DNA from: Diphasiastrum complanatum
Taxonomy: Eukaryota > Streptophyta > Lycopodiopsida > Lycopodiales > Lycopodiaceae
Length of the DNA: 64,000 nt
Direction of reading: 5' to 3'
NCBI GenBank assembly: GCA_029204225.1
Contig: CM055104.1
Coordinates: 26,639,253-26,703,252 of the forward strand
Shown here: piece by piece, positions 55,991 through 64,000 of the stretch
Numbering within the stretch: the stretch's first letter is position 1
Layout: every line of letters begins with the position of its first letter
The notes under the pieces: model-generated
What the model was told of the DNA's origin: nothing
Seen by the model: only the letters and a program-made list of their open reading frames with translations
The model's database searches: none
Made by a program: the position numbers and the translations under genes

Positions 55991-56336
55991 AGCGGGGCCA
56001 GGTAGCAGGCAAAGAGGGAAGGTAGAAGGAGAAGGAGAGAGGCCATAAGAAGGTGAAAGAAGGAGATAGAGATAGAGAGGAGACAAAGATGGATCTCGGA
56101 AGGAGGATCGTGAGAGAGGGAGGATCAAGAGAGGTCCGTTTGAATTAGGAGATCAGGAACAATGTGTATGCATGGGGCAAGATGCACACATCCTCCTCCC
56201 CATACATGCATGTAAAACTTTTAGTTAGTTTTTTGAAAAAGTGCATAGGGTAGGAGGATGCATCCATGCAACCATACATGCATCCTCCTACCCCATGCAT
56301 AGCACAAATGTGACACACAAATATCTTTATATAAAT

Positions 56337-56338
<2 letters not shown>
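55991..56338. other. GA-rich intergenic stretch with a 'catgcatcctcc' inverted repeat
   Basis: No ORF. A word like tgcatgg..catcctcc occurs several times in both directions between 56,160 and 56,310. Confidence 0.5.

Positions 56339-56392
<54 letters not shown>
56339..56392. repeat. (AT)n microsatellite
   Basis: About 27 AT units. Confidence 0.95.
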
Positions 56393-56396
<4 letters not shown>

Positions 56397-56459
56397 ATAA
56401 AGAAGATATATTAAAATAGATAAATTTGTATCAAATTATCTGAGTCCTCATAGTCAGAT

Positions 56460-56462
<3 letters not shown>

Positions 56463-56532
<70 letters not shown>
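56463..56532. repeat. (GA)n microsatellite
   Basis: About 35 GA units. Confidence 0.95.
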
Positions 56533-56536
<4 letters not shown>

Positions 56537-56949
56537 TCTATCTTTCAGGTAGGATCAAACGGGTTAGCACATATATATTGTGAACCAATTTTCGTACACA
56601 GGATTACTATTCAATGATCTGATCATTAAACTTCATTTACATATTCTCTATTGTCTTTACATGCATTAGTCATTGTGGAATGTTCTCTCAATCTTTTTTG
56701 TCTGTATCTGATACTTTTTGTTCCATTGATTAACATAGAATATTTATCAGAGTTTGCACAACTCTCAAAGATGCCTAATTAGTCACATTCTTCATGGTTG
56801 TCTATGACAATTACCTAGATATTGTTAAATGAATAATCTAAGCAACTTGATAATTCGATTCGATCCTTATAGTTTTTATTGTTTTTCTTTTGATTGCGGA
56901 GACAAGTTTAGGCTCACTTCCCCTGCCCAGTCAAACTATGCACATCCCC

Positions 56950-57310
56950 AACAAGAGTGATATCAGAGTGGCTTCAAATTATCTATCTGACTCTCAATTT
57001 TTGCTAATTTTGATTATTCTTTAATCATGGAAGGTTCAACCTTAGAGATCCGATTGATCAACAAATTCAAAATGAAGATGATATTGATCAAAAAAGAATT
57101 ATGGAGCTATGACAAAGGTTCGTAGTCAAACTGGTCGAACTAGAACTGCTAATTGCTTGGAAAGCAAAAGACAAAAAAGCCTTAGTTATTGTATCCCTGA
57201 ATCTAAAAGATTCACAAATAGCTCATATAGCTAACTATTCCACTTCCAAGGAAGTATGAGACATTCTGACTAGTATGGACATTCTAGTCACCTATTTTCA
57301 CAACTTTTGG
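56950..57310 (+). pseudogene. Copia leader and gag fragment
   Basis: A damaged primer site (tgatatcagagt) at 56,960 is followed by ATG 57027 and an old gag reading. Pieces NKFKMKMILIKKELWSY and AWKAKDKKALVIVSLNLKDS match the copia gag N terminus in two frames. Nothing of pol follows. The sequence to the left (56,560-56,955) is probably its LTR. Confidence 0.5.
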
Positions 57311-57552
57311 GAAAAGTGCAATAACTTTTGTAACTTTTTTCCAAATGCCTTGCAAATTGGTGCAAATGAAAGCTAAGACAAAGCTCTACAGACCTATAGT
57401 ATCAAATTAAAAATGAAATTGAATGTCGAAAATGGGTCTGAACATACCTGAAAAATTCCAAGTTAGAAATTAGCAAAAAGAAAGCTTCAAATGCAATAAA
57501 CTTATCAAATATAATAGAATTCACATAGAATCATCATGAATTTAGGATCTAT

Positions 57553-57563
57553 GCTCTGATACC
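57553..57563 (-). other. Primer-binding site of another minus-strand copia remnant
   Basis: The plus strand reads gctctgatacc, so the minus strand reads GGTATCAGAGC. Sequence to the right (about 57,566-58,040) should be its LTR; I could not find the partner. Confidence 0.5.
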
Positions 57564-58047
57564 GAGAAATTTCATGTGTCAAATCCAAGCTAATAACAAT
57601 TACAATGGAAGTAAAGCTAAGAGCAAGAAAAGTACAAAGCATTCAAGATAGCATACACATAGAAAGCTAGAAACACAAAGATCTTCATAGAATCACAATA
57701 GAAATGAAAAGAAGAGTACAAAGCAATGTAAATGAGCATGGATTCATGTAGATGGGGCACATGAGACCTAGCAACTAACCAAGATTAACAAAATAATAAG
57801 ACCTTGCTAAGGCGGTATCCAACTAGCAAGAAGATTAAGCTAATTCTAATTTAACACCCAAAAGGGAGATATAAATAATAGATTGTGGCTAACTAAGCAA
57901 ATAGCAAATAAGAACATGCCACAATATAGAAACCGATGAAAAGGAGACAAGAGGAGGCCCGAGTACCTTCCCTCAAGCTATGCATCTTTTGTGGTACGTT
58001 TGTTGTGTTGCTTAATAGTGTTCATAACACTATAGCGGGGTTTTGGT

Positions 58048-58622
58048 ATGATTATGAAGAGAAGTATGCTAATTCTATTCTAGAAAGATTTCATATGGTA
58101 GATGCAAAATCTTGTGATACACCTATGGAGTCAAATGTAAAGCTAACTATAAGAGATAATGAATAATACTTCAAGTACATTACCTCTATAGGAAGCTAGT
58201 TGGTTCACTCATTTATCTAACCATCAGAAGACCAAATCTAAGCCATTGCGTTGGGATATTGAGCCAATTCATGCAAGATCCTAGTGAAGAGCATTAGAAG
58301 CAACTAGTGAAAAGAGTTTTGAGGTATATCATTGGAGCTCAAGATTTTGGCATGTTGTATGAGGGATCATCACCTAACTTGTTTGGATTTTTAGATTCGG
58401 ACTTTGCTGGAGATCAAATGGATAGGAAATCCATGACTGCTCATTGTATTTTCAAAGGTGATGGAGCTATATCATGGATGTCGAGAAAACAAGCCACTAT
58501 CTCATTGACATCTAGTGAGGCCAAGTACAAAGTACTTACTCATTGCACAAAGGAGATGGTATGGATCAAGAGGATGATCAAGGATCTTCACTTGCTGGAT
58601 TTTTCAAAGAGCCCAATTCTAT
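58048..58622 (+). pseudogene. Copia RNase H fragment, D/F-related
   Basis: The plus strand encodes EKYANSILERFHMVDAKS and TPMESNVKLTIRDNE, then after stops RVLRYIIGAQDFGMLYEG, SDFAGDQMDRKS, GAISWMSRKQATISL and KEMVWIKRMIKDLHLLDFS. It is close to the copia D sequence at 45.2-45.8 kb. It breaks off at the residue before the 'CDN' segment. It begins abruptly at 58,048 inside unrelated sequence, so both ends are deletion or recombination joints. Confidence 0.8.
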
Positions 58623-59400
58623 TTTTCTATCACAAAATGATGAGCCACTTCAATATGCTTGCTCCTTGCATGAAAGACTGGATTATTTGCAAGAGCTTGA
58701 GCAGAAATGTTATCATTCTTGATAATTGGTAAATCTTCATCTGCATAACACTTTAGCTCCAAAAGTAGCCTTTTGATCCATAAAACCTCCTTCGTTGTGG
58801 TTGTAAGAGATTTGTATTCAGCTTCACAGGATGATAGGAAAATAGTTGTTTGCTTCTTTGATAGCCAAGAAACCAAGTTCCCTCCAAGAAATATAGTGTA
58901 AGCACTTGTGGATTTCCTATCTAACTTGTCTTGTGCAAAATTCGAATGTGAAAAAGCAATCAAATTTAGATCTTCTCCTTCATAGAATAGTCCATAATCC
59001 AAGGTAGAAGATATATGCCTCAAGACTCTTTTAGCCAACTTCCAATGATATAACTTTGGATCCTGCATGTGTTGACTTAGCTTATGGACACAAAAGCTCA
59101 GATCACGCATAGTCACTGTTAACTAAATAAGTTAGCCAATAAGACTCCTATAAAGACTGATGTCCTCAAAGGATTTTTCATCATCTTTAATAGGAACTTT
59201 TACAGTGTGCTCCATAGGTGTATCTATGCCTTTACAGTTTTCCATATGGAATTTTCTGAGCATGGAAAGTGCATATCTACTTTGGCTTATAAATGCATGA
59301 CCTTTTTAAAAATCTATTTCAAGGCCTAAAATATAGTGAAGAACTCCTAAGTCCTGCATCTTAAAATCAGTACCAAGTGCATGCTTAGTTTCTTCAACTA
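58619..59400 (-). pseudogene. Second copia RNase H fragment, convergent
   Basis: The minus strand encodes the reverse-transcriptase end (LGVLHYILGLEI, FISQSRYALSML, DTPMEHTVKVPIKDDE) and RNase H (HWKLAKRVLRHISSTLDYG, DKLDRKSTSAYTIFLGG, SLTTTTKEVLWIKRLLLEL, HARSKHIEVAHHFV). It is closer to copia G than to D. It ends at 58,619, meeting the plus-strand fragment tail to tail. At 59,406 it is cut by the gag-only element H. Confidence 0.8.
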
Positions 59401-59405
59401 ACTTC

Positions 59406-60255
<850 letters not shown>

Positions 60256-60457
60256 ATAGGGTCCACGGTCCAAAGTAGTGCCGGTCCCTCGGCACTAGGC
60301 ATCAACTGTCGTGAAGGGGCACTGTTGTCGGGTTTTTTTTTTGTTTTTTTGCTGGGACATGGGTGCTTCAGGAAAAGCGTGGATAAAATTCGCTTACGTA
60401 AAACTTGAAGCTTTATTGGATGATGGCGATCAACAAGAACTTGGACTTGCCATATTT

Positions 60458-62305
60458 TCAATAATACCCATAAGGGTCTGGTGGCAATTCCAGATAACCT
60501 TGTTCATTGACAATTGGGTAGTTGATATATGCCCTCGGAGGATCCCAAGATAAATCTTGCTTATATAAGGGATTCTCATAGATCGACGCAACTGGTCCCA
60601 ATGTCATGGACTCTCCCAAATCATAATGTGGATATGACGTGCTTGCTTGATGCTCTTGTCTATCCAGGTATTCATGGTATGCCATAACGTGACGACTTTC
60701 CTCAACAGTCAATATCATAGATTTAGGACAAGGCTTTTTTATTGTAGGTTTTGGTTCTTGTTGTGCAATTGGCCATTTTGGGCTTGGATTCCTTGGATTT
60801 GGCCGTCTAAGCAATGTGATGTCCTGATGTAGCTTTGTGGTGGCCAGATGTTGAGTGGAACATTCTGACTGTGGTTCGATCTTGCTTATGATTGGCGTTG
60901 AAATCAGAGGACAATCTCCCACCTTAGTCTTTCCTTTCTCAATTGACTGCTCTCTTGAAGGTGGTACAGATGGATCGTTGCATTGACTGGTAGTCAGTTT
61001 GCCTTCAAGTTGCGTGGTTGACGTGAGGCCCCTTTGTAATTCATCCACCAGAAGTTGTTGCAGCATTTGTTTAATGAGGCTTGGTAAAATCTGTTGGATT
61101 GCATTTGTTGCCAATTTCTTGACTTCTTCCGCTACCCCTGGTTGGCTAGATTTTACCCACTCTGTCTTCTGTGGTGTTGGTGATTCACGTGTGGCCGTGT
61201 CAACTTGTTTTAGGATCTTTCTCTCATTTCTTCCATCTGCATCTGCTTTGTAACCAGGTGGCACTAGAAGTTTGCGTTTGTAGTGCAGCTTCTCGGTTGG
61301 TGGATTTGCATGGCCATATGTAGATTGTCGATTCAAGCAGGTAGGAGTCATAACGACGTTTCTTGGATCTCTTAGTGGACAATCATGACATGGGTGATTG
61401 ATGCCGCATTGTTCACACCAAGGATAAAAGGAGGACAGATTATTTCGGTGTGGACATTCTGATCTACGATGTTTACCTCCACATCCAAAACACCGTACTG
61501 TGTGTAAGATTCCATCACCTCTCAATTGATGCGCGTACACCGGTATCAGGTCTCCTTTGATCCCTTCCACGTAATATAGTGGTGAGCCAGTTTGAATTTC
61601 CCCTGCTTGGGATGGTCCGCTCGCTGATATAACCAATACTTCCACCGAACCTTGCCTAGCCACTAGAGAAGATTCTGAAAGTCCTGAGACCGATCCATTT
61701 TCTTTGGAGGAGCGATCCGATGGCAAGCTAGATGGCATAGATGAGGGTTTTGTTGATTGATTTTCAATCTCCAGAATTCCCTTATTGGATTGATTTCGTA
61801 ATCTCGGATTTCGAACTGGACATTGAGGTGTTGAATGTTTTCCAAAACAATAATGGCACTGGTCCAGTGGTCGGATCTTCTGATTGGCAATTTGTGGTTC
61901 TGGGAGGTAATCAGATTGACTGGACATCTCATTTGTGTCACTGACAACTTGCATCTGATCGTCCGTGTTGCTAGTACTTTGGCTAGCGTTGTCTGTGGCA
62001 TCTTGTGGATTAGATGCTCTATCATCCCTGATTGTTTGAATGTTGGATATGGGCTGTGATGGTGTGTGCAAGATTTGTGCTTCTACAATAGCGGCTGCCT
62101 TACAAAGTTCGTTTGGACTGGTATATGTTGTAAAGGGTGATATACCAATCTTGATCTCGTGCGATAATCCGGCATAGAAAAATGCCATTTTGTGGTGACT
62201 AGGAAGACCAGAATTCCAATCTCCCGCCATCTTGGCAAATCGTGCAGTGTAGCCCTTGAGAGTTTCTCTGAAAAGCATCGAGATTTGGGCAAGCTGCTCA
62301 TACAT
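60458..62305 (-). CDS. Gag-like protein of element H
   Basis: 615 codons from ATG 62305. Residues ~5-85 look like a retrotransposon gag/capsid segment (MLFRETLKGYTARFAKMAGD, MAFFYAGLSHEIKIGISPF). Three CCHC knuckles with unusual C-x2-C-x3-H-x4-C spacing follow: CHYCFGKHSTPQC, CFGCGGKHRRSEC and CEQCGINHPCHDC (about residues 152, 270 and 295). A helix with LATNAIQQILPSLIKQMLQ lies near 400, and the C terminus is Tyr/Pro-rich (YLELPPDPYGYY). It ends 200 bases from the LTR. No pol is present and no stop breaks it, so selection for a gag function in trans is possible. It would form particles with its RNA if complemented. Confidence 0.8.
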   Translation of the reverse strand: MYEQLAQISMLFRETLKGYTARFAKMAGDWNSGLPSHHKMAFFYAGLSHEIKIGISPFTTYTSPNELCKAAAIVEAQILHTPSQPISNIQTIRDDRASNPQDATDNASQSTSNTDDQMQVVSDTNEMSSQSDYLPEPQIANQKIRPLDQCHYCFGKHSTPQCPVRNPRLRNQSNKGILEIENQSTKPSSMPSSLPSDRSSKENGSVSGLSESSLVARQGSVEVLVISASGPSQAGEIQTGSPLYYVEGIKGDLIPVYAHQLRGDGILHTVRCFGCGGKHRRSECPHRNNLSSFYPWCEQCGINHPCHDCPLRDPRNVVMTPTCLNRQSTYGHANPPTEKLHYKRKLLVPPGYKADADGRNERKILKQVDTATRESPTPQKTEWVKSSQPGVAEEVKKLATNAIQQILPSLIKQMLQQLLVDELQRGLTSTTQLEGKLTTSQCNDPSVPPSREQSIEKGKTKVGDCPLISTPIISKIEPQSECSTQHLATTKLHQDITLLRRPNPRNPSPKWPIAQQEPKPTIKKPCPKSMILTVEESRHVMAYHEYLDRQEHQASTSYPHYDLGESMTLGPVASIYENPLYKQDLSWDPPRAYINYPIVNEQGYLELPPDPYGYY

Positions 62306-63229
62306 TGCTATGGCCTGTTGTGTGCAAGATGAAGATGATATGGAGTGGTGTGGTGATGTACAAGAGAGAGATTGGGGGATGCAGTTTTTGAAATGTGTAT
62401 GAGGGAATTGATGATGAGGAGATGGAAGAGGAAAAGAAAAGCAGAAATATTCCTTTGTCTAGAACATTCACGGTTTGGGCAAGGGTAGATTTTATAAATA
62501 AATTCAATTATGCCCTTCCAGCAAAAGTCTTATGATGAGGGATGATAATTGGAAAAGTACTTATGTAGGTTTTTTGGCAAAGAGTTAGTTTTGCTTCAAA
62601 AAACTACTTTTCGACACTTCTCCACAAGTTTATAGAAGGATTTTTCATGGGCTAAAATTATTATAATATTTTTTTTAGAAAAGGGCCTTCGACAGTCGTG
62701 GGAGGAGCTATCAAAGATAGGGTTGCTTCTTATTTTTTTTTAATGATGCCGTAAAACATGAAAAGTAACCGATAGGATGTGAGGAGACTCGAAGGAAAAA
62801 AAAACTTGTTTGAGAAAGAAACGTAAAAGAGAGTTAAAGAACCGGGAAAAAAAAAGCTTAAAAAATACTTAGGTAACTTATGAGAAGGGAGGGGAAACTT
62901 AAAAAAATAAAATGATTAGAAAACAGAAAAGAGGACTTTGAAAAAAGGAAGGAGGGGGGAAAGCTTGAAAAAAGTGAACTAAAGTCATAATAGTGGGCAA
63001 TTTGGAAAAAAAACCTTAATAAAAAATTAACTACACAATATATGGCCTACAAAATCAAAATTACTACTTAAAAAACAAAACTAATCCCTTGAGGGCTTGG
63101 GTTTTTTGTAATGAAAATGGAAGATTCCGAGGAATGGGAAAAAGAGGAGGTGAGGGGGAGGAAGCAGAAAAGAGTGGAGAGAGGAGTGAAGAAATTGAAA
63201 GGCAGCTATGCGGTGAGCAACGTTGGCGC
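62306..63229 (-). other. Leader of element H
   Basis: The 925 bases between primer site and gag are A/G-rich on the plus strand, with no ORF of interest. Confidence 0.6.
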
Positions 63230-63247
63230 TCCCCGGCAACGACACCA
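63230..63247 (-). other. Primer-binding site of element H, tRNA-Asp type
   Basis: The minus strand reads TGGTGTCGTTGCCGGGGA; one base differs from the common TGGCGCCGTTGCCGGGGA at position 4 and the T at position 6 fits. It is two bases from the LTR. Confidence 0.85.
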
Positions 63248-63249
63248 AT

Positions 63250-63546
63250 TGTATTCGGTTGTAGTATAGGGGTCCGTTCATTGGGAGCCACCCATGCACA
63301 CCTGCATAGCAAGAGAGAGAGAAGGGAGATAGAGAAAGGAGATAGCGAGAGGTAGAGAGAGGAGAGAAGAGAGAGAGAGAGAAGAGAGAGAGTAGAGAGT
63401 TCCCCAAGGATGGTTGGGGCTATGGGGGCTCTAGCGCCTACCCATAGCTATGCACCGTTCACCCTTGGAGAGAGAGGGAGAGAAAGCCTAAGTTGAGAAA
63501 GGCCTTGGGGGCTCGAGCGCCTGCCCAAAGCTATTCTATCCCAACG

Positions 63547-63626
<80 letters not shown>

Positions 63627-64000
63627 TCATTAAGAAGAATAGAAGATGTGTACAATGGAAAATGGCCTCCTTATATAGTTGAGGAGGGATGACATCCTAG
63701 CCCCTCAAACTAATTGAACTTCAATCTAATGGTTCATTAGGAAAAGGGCCAAACTCACATGATTTATGTGAGTTTGAGAGATTCCCTTTTAACTTAGAAC
63801 CTTATGAATTTGACTTTGGGCTTTTCAATTAATTTATTCTAACCAAGGCCGCAAGTCTTTTATTCAAGTTCTACCTAACCATTTTGCGTGCTCATTGGGT
63901 TGGGCCTACACACGCAGGATGCCAGTGCCCTCACACTTTATTATTCTAACTGTACAATGTACTGTGGCGGGGCCCACAAGGTAAGGCTTGGCCAATATTG
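63250..64000 (-). repeat. 5' LTR of element H, partial
   Basis: The first 751 bases match the left LTR up to ggtaaggcttggcca. About 55-60 further bases should lie beyond the window. Confidence 0.85.
63549..63624. repeat. (GA)n microsatellite inside the right LTR of element H
   Basis: About 38 GA units. Confidence 0.95.

Overview
The window is nuclear DNA of a land plant with a transposon-rich genome. The evidence is: several Ty1/copia elements whose primer-binding sites match initiator tRNA-Met (TGGTATCAGAGC), Ty3/gypsy-like elements (one with a tRNA-Asp-type primer site), GA/CT/AT microsatellites, a short spliced gene that looks plastid-directed, and a broken pepsin-type aspartic protease of the plant nepenthesin/CDR1 kind. 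I cannot narrow the species from sequence alone. Almost all of the 64 kb is mobile DNA, and many pieces are nested inside one another.

Layout. 1-3.9 kb: two head-to-head (inverted) copies of a gypsy accessory ORF with LTR pieces. 4.1-7.4 kb: degenerate minus-strand copia pieces around one LTR. 8-17.3 kb: the most unusual stretch, an old region with no standard retrotransposon pol. On the minus strand it holds the remains of an amino-methyltransferase-like gene (16.2-17.3 kb), a histone H3-like ORF with a recognisable H3 tail (13.8-14.2 kb), a spliced Ulp1/C48-type cysteine protease (12.2-13.2 kb) with two further copies of its last part (11.3-12.0 kb), a CCHC knuckle piece (10.4 kb), and several short repeats including ~70-bp units with inverted ends. 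17.3-21.4 kb: no gene recognised. 21.7-22.5 kb: the best candidate host gene, three exons, one membrane segment. 24.4-30.3 kb: a decayed gypsy pol followed by an accessory coiled-coil ORF.

30.4-46.7 kb is one copia element with a GAGGG target duplication, opened by three later insertions: a non-coding LTR element (31.3-34.6 kb, TSD TCAGC), a solo LTR of that same family (35.8-37.0 kb, TSD GTAAT), and a complete copia with LTRs that look identical and a 1,316-codon uninterrupted ORF (38.2-44.0 kb, TSD TGCTA). 47.1-47.9 kb is a fold-back sequence built from TTCGCGAA-type modules. 49.0-49.7 kb is the aspartic protease pseudogene, and 49.8-56.0 kb a further copia (TSD AGGAG) carrying two in-frame stops. 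56.9-59.4 kb holds copia fragments. 59.4 kb to the window end is a gag-only LTR element with a tRNA-Asp-type primer site; its right LTR runs off the window.

How the parts relate: the gag-only element at 59.4 kb and the gypsy accessory-ORF copies at 1-4 kb share a conserved block next to the 3' LTR, so the former may be mobilised by relatives of the latter. Three different copia LTR families share a CACACGTGTG palindrome at a similar distance past the TATA box. The methyltransferase, H3-like and Ulp1-like remnants lie on one strand within 6 kb; that they once formed one element is an inference.
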